Of a stretch of 64,000 bases of DNA, positions 28,872 to 37,894 are shown one piece after another. Each line of letters opens with the position of its first letter. Positions within the stretch are counted from its first letter, which is position 1. Source of the stretch: Francisella salimarina (GTDB lineage: Bacteria; Pseudomonadota; Gammaproteobacteria; Francisellales; Francisellaceae); the NCBI RefSeq assembly GCF_007923265.1, contig NZ_VOJA01000001.1:372001-436000 (forward strand), in the 5' to 3' direction. Under the pieces are notes generated by a model. The model saw only the letters and a program-made list of their open reading frames with translations, had not been told where the DNA came from and did no database searches. The position numbers and the translations under genes are program-made.

Positions 28872-29750
28872 TCACTTTAATAGTGAAATATCAAGCTTGC
28901 CTTTTTTGAAAGGTGGACACCATAAGTAGCTTGTCTCAATAATTTTTGAAAATTTAAATACTCCATCAACAATACCATCACTACCACCGAGCATATTGCC
29001 CATCTGTAAATTGAATGATCTAAATGATAATGCAAACGCAGAGAACATGAAGCCTCCATTTAGATTATCATCTGACCAAGGCATTGATCTTCTTAGCAAC
29101 TCTGCTTCTGGATCAAAGTTTTCTTTAGCAGATCTCTTAACATGAGCGAAGTCTTTCAAATCCTTAAATTGATGAGAATCATCCAAAGATCTACCAATAC
29201 ACTCTTCTTTCGCTGATTGGCTTGCACTATTTAACCAATCAAAGTCATGTAACCATTGCTGAAGAACCCAAAAGCTCGACCCCTCTAACTTGCCTTCTGG
29301 TATTACCGATGCTGGAACAACCTCTTCACCCTTAGGATTCTCAATACCATCTTCAAACCCTGATAAATCATATTTTCCATGATAGGTATAGCTAGAAACT
29401 ATTTTTTCTACAGTAAAGAAATCTTGCAATGCTTTTCTGATGTTTAATGCGTTATGAAATAGCTCTCCTCGATCATCACCTCTTAACCAAAGTACCAAGC
29501 CATAACCATCATTATCAGGCATTCTATCATTATTGAATTTAGCTCTTTTGAAATTATCATCACTAGGAAGATCAAACATTTGCAAAAGATCTTTACCAAA
29601 TCCAGCAACCACACTCTTACCATCGACAAACTTTTGTAACACCTTCAATCCAAACTTGACATCATTATCTTTATTGATACTAAACATCATATATAAAGCA
29701 GATGATGGTAAACCCTCAGTAATTCCCAATTGATATTTAATTATTTCCAT
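28872..29750 (-). CDS. DyP-type heme peroxidase
   Basis: Dye-decolorising type peroxidase of 292 residues. The catalytic Asp of the GxxDG motif is D134 in SGFEDGIENPKG. The proximal heme ligand is H203 in DFAHVKRS, and the distal-pocket Arg lies in LSFRSFNLQMGNM. There is no signal peptide, so it is cytoplasmic. ATG at 29750 with GGAAAG upstream. It lies 104 bp before acnA on the same strand. Physiological substrate unknown; peroxide detoxification is the natural guess given the nearby Fe-S and heme enzymes. Confidence 0.9.
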   Translation of the reverse strand: MEIIKYQLGITEGLPSSALYMMFSINKDNDVKFGLKVLQKFVDGKSVVAGFGKDLLQMFDLPSDDNFKRAKFNNDRMPDNDGYGLVLWLRGDDRGELFHNALNIRKALQDFFTVEKIVSSYTYHGKYDLSGFEDGIENPKGEEVVPASVIPEGKLEGSSFWVLQQWLHDFDWLNSASQSAKEECIGRSLDDSHQFKDLKDFAHVKRSAKENFDPEAELLRRSMPWSDDNLNGGFMFSAFALSFRSFNLQMGNMLGGSDGIVDGVFKFSKIIETSYLWCPPFKKGKLDISLLK

Positions 29751-29820
29751 CTAACTTTCCCTTATAAAATTCTCTTTAATAGTTATAATATAAACAACTA
29801 CTATAAAACTCCACAAACTA

Positions 29821-30198
29821 ATGTTAAAAAAACAACTATCTTATTTCATAATTATAGGTATATTAGCATCAATAACTAACTTTGTTATTGTATGGTTGCT
29901 TGTTGAACTTGATATCTTTAAACCTATGGTTGCAAATTTCTTTGCATTTCTTATTGCTTTTAATGTCAGCTATTTTGGACATAGATTTTTGACATTCTCC
30001 ACAACAACTCAATCACATAAAAAGGCTGCTACACAGTTTTTCATCAATGTAATGATTGGTTTAGCGCTCAATGAAGGCATATATTACGTATTACTTCATC
30101 TTCTGCATATACAATATCTAATTGCACTGTTTATAACAATGGGGTTAGTCGCAGTATATACTTTTGTTGTTAGTAAATTCCTCATCTTCAAGGCATAA
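29821..30198 (+). CDS. GtrA-like membrane protein
   Basis: Protein of 125 residues with four predicted helices, of the GtrA family, which often moves undecaprenyl-linked sugars for surface polysaccharide. The N-terminus KKQLSYFIIIGILASITNFVIVWLLVE and the NFFAFLIAFNVSYFGHRFLTF motif are typical. It diverges from the DyP gene and ends 1 bp before hemW. No glycosyltransferase partner is adjacent, so the carried sugar is unknown. Confidence 0.85.
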   Translation: MLKKQLSYFIIIGILASITNFVIVWLLVELDIFKPMVANFFAFLIAFNVSYFGHRFLTFSTTTQSHKKAATQFFINVMIGLALNEGIYYVLLHLLHIQYLIALFITMGLVAVYTFVVSKFLIFKA

Positions 30199-30199
30199 G

Positions 30200-31342
30200 A
30201 TGTTTAATATAAACAAGCAAATAGGAATATACATACATTTTCCCTGGTGTGTCCGTAAATGCCCTTACTGTGATTTTAACTCTCATGCAATCAAAGATGA
30301 TACATATCTTTCACAAGATTATTACAAAAAGCTAATTGCCGACTTTGATACTCATCTAACTGACCTACAAGATAGAGAAGTTATAAGTATTTTTATAGGG
30401 GGTGGCACACCTTCACTTTTCAAAGCGGATTATCTTGGTAAAGTTTTACAACACATAAAAGATAATTCAAAGCTTAATCCCAATTGTGAAATAACTCTAG
30501 AAATGAATCCTGGTACTGTCGAACGTGGCTCTATTTCAGAGTATGCAAATATTGGTATAAACCGTATCTCAGTTGGTGTACAAAGCTTTCAAAATGAAAA
30601 GCTGCAGTCATTGGGTAGAATCCATAATTGCGACAATGTTTATACAACTATTGAAGAGATTAAGAATTCAACAATTTCGAATTTTAATATTGATATCATG
30701 CATGGGCTTCCCAATCAAAGCTTTGAAGATGGTATTTTTGACATTTCTCAAGCAATTACAATGAAGCCAACTCATATATCTTGGTACCAACTAACTATAG
30801 AACCAAATACTCTTTTTGCAGCAAAGCCTCCAAAACTACCAGACGAAGAAACTTTAGAGCAAATTGAAATAACTGGTAAAAAACTACTCCAACAAGCTGA
30901 ATACTATCAATATGAGATATCCGCTTATGCAAAAGATAATTTAAGATCTATTCATAACTCAAACTATTGGAATTTCGGTGACTATATAGGTATTGGTGCT
31001 GGAGCTCATAGCAAGATTACAAATCTTCAAACCAAAGAGATTAAAAGAACCTGGAAACACAAACATCCCAAAATATATTCACAAGCAAATAACTTTATAA
31101 AAGATTTTAATACTGTTGGTAAAAATGAACTAATATATGAGTTTATGTTAAATGCTTTAAGATTAAAAAATGGCTTTAGTATCAGCACTTTTGAGCAACA
31201 AACTTTTTTATCTAAGAATGAAATTATCCAAAGATTATCGCAAGGGGTAGAAAAAGGGTTACTAAGTTTCTCTAATAACAAGATCGAGCCAACAGACAAA
31301 GGTTATTTATTTCTAAATGATTGTATTAACCTTTTTATCTAA
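30200..31342 (+). CDS. hemW: Radical SAM heme chaperone HemW
   Basis: Heme-insertion chaperone of the coproporphyrinogen III oxidase-like family, 380 residues. The Fe-S cluster motif CxxxCxxC is in FPWCVRKCPYCDFNSHA near residue 22. The glycine-rich IFIGGGTPSLF and the HNSNYWNFGDYIGIGAGAHS motif support HemW rather than HemN. The start is the ATG at 30200; a longer frame from 30164 lies inside the GtrA gene. The 3' end overlaps the convergent PepSY gene by 4 bp. Confidence 0.9.
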   Translation: MFNINKQIGIYIHFPWCVRKCPYCDFNSHAIKDDTYLSQDYYKKLIADFDTHLTDLQDREVISIFIGGGTPSLFKADYLGKVLQHIKDNSKLNPNCEITLEMNPGTVERGSISEYANIGINRISVGVQSFQNEKLQSLGRIHNCDNVYTTIEEIKNSTISNFNIDIMHGLPNQSFEDGIFDISQAITMKPTHISWYQLTIEPNTLFAAKPPKLPDEETLEQIEITGKKLLQQAEYYQYEISAYAKDNLRSIHNSNYWNFGDYIGIGAGAHSKITNLQTKEIKRTWKHKHPKIYSQANNFIKDFNTVGKNELIYEFMLNALRLKNGFSISTFEQQTFLSKNEIIQRLSQGVEKGLLSFSNNKIEPTDKGYLFLNDCINLFI

Positions 31343-31788
31343 TCATCATATCTAATCTGAGATAACTTACCACTAATTGCATCAACATACGCCTTAACTT
31401 CCTGCTGGCTATTATCTACACATTCAATCTCATATACACCACTCTTACTTTCAACACTAGTAATAGTTTTACACCTATCACCAGGAACCGCCCTTATAGC
31501 TTCGCTCATATTGATTTCTTTTGAGCCTTTTTTTGGCAAGGGAACTTCACCTGTATTTGGATCTATGTATATATATTCTTCTTTACCGGCATTATTGATA
31601 ACTTTCGCTTTATAAGCTCCATCATCGTATTCTATTTTGTTAATTCCATCATATCCCTTGGCATAAATATTAGAAATAACTTTATTCATAGGTATAGAAT
31701 TAGCTGGTGGAATATCATCTGCGTACATAACTGACGTAGATATTACTATCAGTAAAATCATCTTAGAAGCTATTAGAACTTTTCTCAT
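31339..31788 (-). CDS. Exported PepSY-like protein
   Basis: Exported protein of 149 residues with a signal peptide (MRKVLIASKMILLIVISTSVMYA; cleavage probably near 23). Two repeated modules follow (about 30-80 and 90-145), each with the PepSY pattern: a short helix, then Y/E K...V.N...G..... and an IDPNTGEV or VDAISGKL end. PepSY proteins are often protease inhibitors or periplasmic sensors; the target here is unknown. It overlaps hemW convergently by 4 bp through a shared CTAA. Confidence 0.8.
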   Translation of the reverse strand: MRKVLIASKMILLIVISTSVMYADDIPPANSIPMNKVISNIYAKGYDGINKIEYDDGAYKAKVINNAGKEEYIYIDPNTGEVPLPKKGSKEINMSEAIRAVPGDRCKTITSVESKSGVYEIECVDNSQQEVKAYVDAISGKLSQIRYDD

Positions 31789-31867
31789 TTTTTAACTTAT
31801 TTTTTTTGAAAGATGACTTTAAATTACCATTACGAACTTATAATATCAATGGCATATAAAGCAATAG

Positions 31868-32821
31868 CTACTGTCCTAAAACAGTACTGACATAATTATT
31901 CATTTGTTTACGAAGAAACTCTATTATCCTTGTTCTATTTCTAAGGTGCTTTGACACTATTACTGCCTGCATATCATAAAAAGTTTCCGTTGTAATACTG
32001 TCTATACTAATTATAGATGAATTTGATATTTTGGCATAGTTATCCAAAAGAACCCCTGCTCCTAAACCTTTATCAATAAGAGATACTTTATGGCCATCAT
32101 CCTCAACCAAATACTTTATATTTTTAATCTGTTGATTTACAGATTTACCATCTACCGTAATATTTAAGCTAAATGAAGGCTGATCTCTCCGCATAATAAA
32201 AGGAAGTTCAAAAACATTCAGAGGATTTGATTTTAAATCGTACTTATCTAATAGCTCTTGGTTAACATAAATCTTAGATGGCAAATTTACTGAATCTATA
32301 GTTGCACAGACCATCCAATGATCTTGATCTATTTTATCCAAATCTTTAAACGCTATAAATGCTATATCATAGTTATTCAACTGATAAATATAACTATTTG
32401 CTTGAGATAAAAGATAGCTATCAAATGTAAAAGTATACTCATTCTTAGGGTCTACCTCATGGATAGCTGGAGAAATATAATTAACAAATGTTCTAGTGCC
32501 AAAAATTCTTATATATTTTAATTTATCAACACCTTTATATTTACTGGAAAGAATACTATTCTCTAAATCTATATATAGCTTATGACAAGATGCATAGTAT
32601 TTTTTACCATATTTTGTTATTTCGACTTTATTGCTACCTGATTGAATTAATTTAACTCCTAGATAACTTTCCAACAGCTCTAACTTATTTCTAATAGTAT
32701 TAACTTCGACCGAATAATAACTCTTTACCGCTGCATAAGATCCCAGCTCTACCAATGATATAAAATACCTTGTACCTTCTATTATATTTTTGTCTACAAC
32801 TTCTTTGACTTGTCTACTCAT
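31868..32821 (-). CDS. LysR-type transcriptional regulator
   Basis: DNA-binding regulator of 317 residues. The N-terminal winged helix (about residues 15-75) is recognisable as LysR (RYFISLVELGSYAAVKSYY, KLELLESYLGVKLIQ), though diverged from the consensus, followed by a periplasmic-binding-like effector domain with LSQANSYIYQL and LIDKGLGAGVLL. The effector is unknown. The divergent gene a LysR regulator often controls is missing: upstream is a 471-bp gap. A palindrome-like element sits just upstream of the gene and a related one is at 33115-33152. Confidence 0.85.
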   Translation of the reverse strand: MSRQVKEVVDKNIIEGTRYFISLVELGSYAAVKSYYSVEVNTIRNKLELLESYLGVKLIQSGSNKVEITKYGKKYYASCHKLYIDLENSILSSKYKGVDKLKYIRIFGTRTFVNYISPAIHEVDPKNEYTFTFDSYLLSQANSYIYQLNNYDIAFIAFKDLDKIDQDHWMVCATIDSVNLPSKIYVNQELLDKYDLKSNPLNVFELPFIMRRDQPSFSLNITVDGKSVNQQIKNIKYLVEDDGHKVSLIDKGLGAGVLLDNYAKISNSSIISIDSITTETFYDMQAVIVSKHLRNRTRIIEFLRKQMNNYVSTVLGQ

Positions 32822-32835
32822 AGATAGCTAATTTA

Positions 32836-32851
32836 ATTAGATATACCTAAT
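32836..32851 (-). promoter_or_regulatory. Candidate LysR operator beside lysR gene
   Basis: A 16-bp near-palindrome with arms ATTAG and CTAAT lies 15 bp upstream of the LysR gene start, in the usual place for autoregulation. It fits the loose T-N11-A pattern of LysR sites. Shares the half-site ATTAGAT with the inverted repeat at 33115-33152. Confidence 0.4.
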
Positions 32852-33114
32852 ACACTATAGCTATGTTATCAATAATAAAAAATATTTTATAGATGCTATC
32901 GATATATTTACTTAAACAGCTCTCAATACAGGTATTTTAAAAATTATTTCTAACAAAGTCACAAAATTTACATTCTCAAAATAGTTTTTACATATTTATC
33001 TACTTACCCTCAAAGAAGTTTAATAATTTTTCTTTATTTGTGGGTATATTTTGAAACTATTACAATAACTTTTTCATGAAAAGCCTTTCTTGCAATAATG
33101 ATCTAAAGTCACTA

Positions 33115-33152
33115 TATTAGATTTGGAAATTTAAGGATAATTAAATCTAATA
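33115..33152. repeat. Inverted repeat with 10-bp arms
   Basis: TATTAGATTT (33115-33124) is the perfect reverse complement of AAATCTAATA (33143-33152), separated by 18 bp. No T-run follows on either side, so it is more likely a protein-binding dyad than a terminator. Located in the gap between lysR and tRNA-Leu. Confidence 0.7.
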
Positions 33153-33292
33153 ATATGCCTGCTCTAATTCCATTTTTATAAGCAAAACTTTATCAAGAAC
33201 TTCATTGATATGATTTGGGACTATATAAAACTATCAAGCTAGCTAAGAATATTGATTTTAAAGATTTTTCGATACTTGTTAGAAATCATATT

Positions 33293-33378
33293 TGGTGCAC
33301 CGAGCGAGATTTGAACTCGCACGTCCTTCGGACACCACCCCCTCAAGATGGCGTGTCTACCAATTCCACCACCGGTGC
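33293..33378 (-). tRNA. leuU: tRNA-Leu (GAG)
   Basis: Folded by hand: acceptor stem GCACCGG pairs with TCGGTGC, followed by A and an encoded CCA. The D arm has TGGTGGAATTGGTAGACA, the anticodon stem CCATC/GGTGG holds the loop TTGAGGG with anticodon GAG, then the long class II variable arm (GTCCGAAGGAC) and the T arm GAGTTCAAATCTC. It reads CUU and CUC codons. It lies 9 bp downstream of the secG stop on the same strand, as in E. coli secG-leuU, and is probably processed from that transcript. The symbol is by analogy. Confidence 0.95.
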
Positions 33379-33387
33379 AATTAAACT

Positions 33388-33735
33388 TTACTTAGATGCT
33401 GTTTCTTTAGTCGTAGAAGTTTTTGCAACCTCTTTTTGATATTGGTCATACTGACTAGCTATTGAGCTATCAGTGTTCGCAGTACTTACACTAGTCATTG
33501 TAGTGTGCGACTTTCCTAGGTATCCTAAAGTAAGGCAACATACAAAAAATACCGCTGTAAAAAACACTGTCATTTTAAATAGAAATGAAGCCGCACCTTT
33601 ACTACCAAAAACAGTATTAGACGCTCCACCACCGAAAGAAACACCCATATTAGCTCCTTTACCTTGTTGCAACAACACAAGTGCCACAATAGCAATAGCA
33701 GCGATAATATCTATAGTTAAAATTATTCCGTACAT
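33388..33735 (-). CDS. secG: Protein-export membrane protein SecG
   Basis: Accessory subunit of the SecYEG translocon. The 115-residue protein has two helices (about 3-21 and 52-72) around the conserved [35 protein letters not shown], then a Ser/Thr-rich C-terminal tail. ATG at 33735 lies inside the end of tpiA (13-bp overlap), so it is translationally coupled. tRNA-Leu follows at once. Confidence 0.94.
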   Translation of the reverse strand: MYGIILTIDIIAAIAIVALVLLQQGKGANMGVSFGGGASNTVFGSKGAASFLFKMTVFFTAVFFVCCLTLGYLGKSHTTMTSVSTANTDSSIASQYDQYQKEVAKTSTTKETASK

Positions 33736-34484
33736 ATTTTATTTGCTTGATTTATTATTTCGTTAAACTCAGAAGCTTTCAATGATGCTCCTCCAATCAA
33801 ACCACCATCAACATCTGGTAGGCTTAATATATCTTTAGCATTTTCAGCTTTTAGGCTACCACCATACACTATTTTCATATTTTTAGCAAGATTTTCATCT
33901 ACTTTGGCCACTAGCGAACGAATAAACTGATGTGTTTCTTGCACCTGTTCTAATGATGCTACAACTCCTGTACCTATAGCCCAAACTGGTTCATACGCTA
34001 TTACAACCTTAGCAAGTTGCTCAATAGACAAATTTTCTAGTATTAGACTTAATTGTGTTGATAATACTCTTTCTAACCTTCCAGCTTGTCTATCTTCTAG
34101 CGACTCACCTATACAAACAACTGGCACAACTGATGTATCTATAATCTTATTAACTTTTTTGAAAACATCTTGATCAGTCTCACCAAACAAAGATCTTCTT
34201 TCAGAATGTCCTATAAGTAGATAATTACATCCAATGTCATGAAGCATATCAGCTGATAGCTCTCCAGTATATGCTCCATTATCATAAAAAGTAATATTTT
34301 GTAGACCTACTCCAATTTCTTTAGGAAGTTGTGCAAGCACCTCTTTGATATATACACTTGATGGAAACACAGCTACAGCGACTTTGTTACTATTGTACTC
34401 CGCTTGTGAAATACCTCTACAAAGCTCTTCTATGCTTGCAGAGTTACCATTCATCTTCCAATTGCCCATTATTAATTTTTGCAT
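33723..34484 (-). CDS. tpiA: Triosephosphate isomerase
   Basis: Glycolytic interconversion of dihydroxyacetone phosphate and glyceraldehyde 3-phosphate. The 253-residue TIM barrel has [21 protein letters not shown] (catalytic His) and [13 protein letters not shown] (catalytic Glu), plus the phosphate loop GGLIGGASL. Two bp downstream of glmM and overlapping secG, part of a long co-directional run. Confidence 0.96.
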   Translation of the reverse strand: MQKLIMGNWKMNGNSASIEELCRGISQAEYNSNKVAVAVFPSSVYIKEVLAQLPKEIGVGLQNITFYDNGAYTGELSADMLHDIGCNYLLIGHSERRSLFGETDQDVFKKVNKIIDTSVVPVVCIGESLEDRQAGRLERVLSTQLSLILENLSIEQLAKVVIAYEPVWAIGTGVVASLEQVQETHQFIRSLVAKVDENLAKNMKIVYGGSLKAENAKDILSLPDVDGGLIGGASLKASEFNEIINQANKICTE

Positions 34485-34486
34485 AT

Positions 34487-35818
34487 CTATACCAACTTTT
34501 GTTTTACTTTTTCAACCAAATATTCTGCTTCTTTTGTAGCTAAATTCTTATTGTCTGCTTCGACCATAACTCTCAAGACAGGCTCAGTCCCTGAAGGCCT
34601 TAACAATACACGTCCACGATTACTCAAGCGCTCTTCAACTTCTGCAACATCACTAGCTAGCTTAGCTAAGTGATCAGATGTTACTTTAAAATTCAGTGGG
34701 ACATTGATCATCGTTTGTTGCATCAACTCACCATCTAGCTTAAATGCCGATACTGGTTTATCATTTTGTGAAAAAATAGCTAGTAACTGTATAGCTGTGG
34801 ACAAACCATCACCTGTAGTTCCAAAGTTTAGATTAATAACATGACCTGATGACTCACCACCTATCTTATAACCATGCTTGACTAAATCTTCTAAAACATA
34901 TCTATCGCCAACTTTAGAACGAATAAATGAGATGTTGTTTGACTTATAGTGATTTTCATAACTCATATTTGTCATCTGTGTACCTACTATACCAGCCGTA
35001 CCTCCACAAATATCACTATACTGCGCGATAATATTTAGTATTCCGTCACCATCAATCTCTTGAGCATTTTCATCAACGATAATAATTCTATCAGCATCTC
35101 CATCTAATGATATTCCTAAATCAGCATTATACTCTTTTACAGCTTTTTGAATATTAGAAATACAAGTCGCTCCACAATCAACATTTATGTTTAACCCATC
35201 AGGATTAGATGCTATAGAAATGTAATCAATACCAAACCTATCAAGCAAAACTTCAAAATGCTTTGAGGCAGCTCCGTGTGCACAATCGATAACAACCTTT
35301 CCTTTATATTTAACTAAAGAGCCAAATCTATCAAATAGGTTTTCGATATACTCACGCATAAAACCATCAGCAACTTTATAACTACCAAATCTATATTCTG
35401 GTTGATAAATAAAGTCTGAATCTATTTTGGCTTCAATCTCTTCTTCTAACGCATCATCCAACTTAAAACCTTCTGATGAAAAAAGCTTAACTCCGTTATC
35501 AGTAAATTTATTATGTGATGCAGTAATTACAAACCCAGCAGCGGCTTTATGCTTTACTGTTATGAATGCTACAACAGGAGTAGGAACCACTTCTAAATCA
35601 ATAACATCAATCCCTGCCGCATTTAAACCTGAGACTAAGGCAAATTTTAAGAACTTTCCAGAGCTACGCGTATCTTGCCCAACAATAGCAATTTTAGGAT
35701 AACCTTTATCAATTATGAATGTACCAACCGCATTCCCAAGTTTTTGCATAAACTCTGCCTGTATGACAGAGTTACCAACCTCTCCACGAATACCATCTGT
35801 ACCAAAATACTTAGCCAT
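34487..35818 (-). CDS. glmM: Phosphoglucosamine mutase
   Basis: Makes glucosamine 1-phosphate for peptidoglycan and LPS. The 443-residue protein starts [14 protein letters not shown]; the phosphorylated serine is in [14 protein letters not shown]. The metal loop is [13 protein letters not shown] and the sugar loop GGESSGHVI, with [16 protein letters not shown] at the end. ATG at 35818. It is 9 bp after apt and 2 bp before tpiA. Confidence 0.96.
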   Translation of the reverse strand: MAKYFGTDGIRGEVGNSVIQAEFMQKLGNAVGTFIIDKGYPKIAIVGQDTRSSGKFLKFALVSGLNAAGIDVIDLEVVPTPVVAFITVKHKAAAGFVITASHNKFTDNGVKLFSSEGFKLDDALEEEIEAKIDSDFIYQPEYRFGSYKVADGFMREYIENLFDRFGSLVKYKGKVVIDCAHGAASKHFEVLLDRFGIDYISIASNPDGLNINVDCGATCISNIQKAVKEYNADLGISLDGDADRIIIVDENAQEIDGDGILNIIAQYSDICGGTAGIVGTQMTNMSYENHYKSNNISFIRSKVGDRYVLEDLVKHGYKIGGESSGHVINLNFGTTGDGLSTAIQLLAIFSQNDKPVSAFKLDGELMQQTMINVPLNFKVTSDHLAKLASDVAEVEERLSNRGRVLLRPSGTEPVLRVMVEADNKNLATKEAEYLVEKVKQKLV

Positions 35819-35827
35819 AATCTTCCT

Positions 35828-36355
35828 TTAGTATTTTACCAACGACGAAACATTATACCCTTCAAGAACTTTTCCACCATTTAAGCCATCAAGCTCTATT
35901 ACAAATATAAGGCCTGCAACATTTGCTTGAGTTTTCTCGATAAGCTGTACTGTGGCTTTTGCCGTACCACCAGTTGCCAACAAATCATCAACAACTAGCA
36001 CACTATCTGACGGCTTAAAAGCATCTTTATGAATTTCTAAACTATCACTACCATACTCTAGCTCATAGCTTACACTATAAGTTTCTCTAGGAAGTTTGCC
36101 TGGCTTTCTAACAGGCACAAATCCTAAACCTAAGACTTCCGCAAGTGCAACCCCAAAAATAAAACCTCTACTTTCAGTACCTGCAATAATTGTTGGGTTT
36201 ATACCCTTTGCTTTAAGTTCTTTAGCCATAGCCAAAGCAGTTATCTTCAGACCTTCAGGATCTGCTAGTAATGGAGTAATATCTCTAAAAATTATACCCG
36301 GCTTTGGAAAATCAGGCACGGCTACAATTCTATCTTTTATAAAATCTAAACTCAT
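35828..36355 (-). CDS. apt: Adenine phosphoribosyltransferase
   Basis: Salvages adenine to AMP using PRPP. The 175-residue protein contains GIIFRDITPLL, the adenine-side AGTESRGFIFG and the PRPP-binding VLVVDDLLATGGTAKA. Normal family length. It lies 39 bp after sucB and 9 bp before glmM on the same strand. Confidence 0.95.
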   Translation of the reverse strand: MSLDFIKDRIVAVPDFPKPGIIFRDITPLLADPEGLKITALAMAKELKAKGINPTIIAGTESRGFIFGVALAEVLGLGFVPVRKPGKLPRETYSVSYELEYGSDSLEIHKDAFKPSDSVLVVDDLLATGGTAKATVQLIEKTQANVAGLIFVIELDGLNGGKVLEGYNVSSLVKY

Positions 36356-36394
36356 GGAAATATAATACCTTTAGAATAAGTTTGAATAGAATAA

Positions 36395-37867
36395 TTAAAC
36401 TTGTAAAAGAATTCTATTAGGATCTTCAAGCAATTCTTTGATCATCTTTAAAAATCTTACAGATGTTCCACCATCAATAATTCTATGATCATAAGATAAT
36501 GCCAAGTACATGATTGGACGTATTTTGATCTCACCATTAACTACCATAGGTCTTTCGACAATGTTATGCATACCTAAGATTGCACTCTGTGGTGAGTTAA
36601 TGATTGGTGTAGATAGCATAGATCCATAGGTACCACCATTAGTGATAGTGAACGTACCGCCTTGCATATCTTCTAAGCTTAACTTGCCATCACGACCTTT
36701 AATTGCTTTATCAAGCACATCAGCCTCTAGCTCCGCTAAGGATTTACTGTCAGTATCTCTTAAAACTGGTACTACTAAACCTCTATCTGTACCAACAGCA
36801 ATACCGATATCAAAGAAGTTATGATAAACAATTTCATCACCATCAATTGAAGCATTAACATCCGGAAACTTCTTAAGAGCTTCAGTCGCAGCTTTTATAA
36901 AGAATGACATAAATCCAAGCTTAGTATCATGCTCTTTGACAAACATGTCTTTATATTTTTTTCTAAGCTCCATAACTGCTGTCATATCCACTTCATTAAA
37001 AGTAGTCAAAATCGCATTAGTATGTTGAACTTCAACTAACCTGTTTGCAATTGTTTGACGCAGACGAGTCATTTTAACTCTTTTTTCATATCTTGGACCT
37101 TGATTAGCAACTACAGTCGGCTGTTGTGGTTTACTACTAGATGCTGCCTTTTTAATATCTTCAGATGTTATACGTCCCTTTTTACCAGTACCTTCGATAC
37201 TAGCAGCAGATTCTAATCCACTTGAATTAAATGCCTTACGCGCAGAAGGGACTAGATGCGGATCATTACCTGTGCTATCAGCTTGAGATTTCACTTCTTC
37301 TTTGGCTACTGTAGCAATAGCCGCACCTTCTGAAATTTTTGCAATTAATTCTGATGAAAGAACTGTTTCACCAGCAGGTTTCAATATTTTAGACAATACA
37401 CCATTTGATGTCGCTGGAACTTCCATAACTACTTTATCAGTCTCTATCTCAGCTAAAATATCACCTTCGGCAACAGCTTCACCTTCTTGCTTATGCCACT
37501 CAGAAACTGTACCATCTGCAACAGACTCTGGGAAAACAGGCGCTTTAACATCGATCTCCTTGCCTGATGATTGTGTAGCCTGAGCTGTTTCTTCAGTAGC
37601 AACCACTTCTTGAGCAGAGTCAGCAGCCACAGCATCTGTATCAATACTTGCTAAAGATTCTTCAGAAAGCACAGTATCTCCTTCATGCTTTTTAATGCCT
37701 TTAAGGACTCCGCTCGCTGTCGCTGGAACTTCCATAACTACTTTATCAGTTTCAATTTCAGCGATAATATCACCTTCTTCAACAAAGTCGCCTTCATTCT
37801 TATTCCATTGAGCTAATGTGCCATCTGCAACGGACTCCGGAAACATAGGTACTTTTAATTCAACCAT
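36395..37867 (-). CDS. sucB: Dihydrolipoamide succinyltransferase with two lipoyl domains
   Basis: E2 core of the 2-oxoglutarate dehydrogenase complex, 490 residues. Two lipoyl domains lie at about 1-77 and 104-180, with the lipoylated lysines K42 and K145 in the identical context [12 protein letters not shown]. An E1/E3-binding domain (about 205-242) and the acyltransferase domain follow, with catalytic YDHRIIDGG near the end. E. coli SucB has only one lipoyl domain and about 405 residues. Twenty-seven bp after sucA. Confidence 0.95.
   Translation of the reverse strand: MVELKVPMFPESVADGTLAQWNKNEGDFVEEGDIIAEIETDKVVMEVPATASGVLKGIKKHEGDTVLSEESLASIDTDAVAADSAQEVVATEETAQATQSSGKEIDVKAPVFPESVADGTVSEWHKQEGEAVAEGDILAEIETDKVVMEVPATSNGVLSKILKPAGETVLSSELIAKISEGAAIATVAKEEVKSQADSTGNDPHLVPSARKAFNSSGLESAASIEGTGKKGRITSEDIKKAASSSKPQQPTVVANQGPRYEKRVKMTRLRQTIANRLVEVQHTNAILTTFNEVDMTAVMELRKKYKDMFVKEHDTKLGFMSFFIKAATEALKKFPDVNASIDGDEIVYHNFFDIGIAVGTDRGLVVPVLRDTDSKSLAELEADVLDKAIKGRDGKLSLEDMQGGTFTITNGGTYGSMLSTPIINSPQSAILGMHNIVERPMVVNGEIKIRPIMYLALSYDHRIIDGGTSVRFLKMIKELLEDPNRILLQV
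37410..37750 (-). repeat. 32-bp direct repeat between the two sucB lipoyl domains
   Basis: The plus-strand bases 37410-37441 and 37719-37750 are identical over 32 bp and encode the lipoylation loops. Their offset is 309 bp, exactly 103 codons, the same as the distance between K42 and K145. The span given covers both copies and the DNA between. Confidence 0.95.
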
Positions 37868-37894
37868 TTCTTACTCCTAGTAATAATTCAAATT

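Larger units (their letters stand above)
32822..33292. other. 471-bp intergenic region
   Basis: AT-rich gap between the LysR gene and tRNA-Leu. I see no convincing coding region; a 75-codon frame at 33215-33439 runs antisense through the tRNA. It holds the dyad elements at 32836-32851 and 33115-33152, and poly-T stretches. No clear terminator hairpin is seen after the tRNA. Confidence 0.7.

Noticed and set aside
33215-33439. A 74-residue open frame on the plus strand in the LysR-tRNA gap
   Set aside because: It runs antisense through the whole tRNA-Leu and the end of secG, with no ribosome site or recognisable protein.
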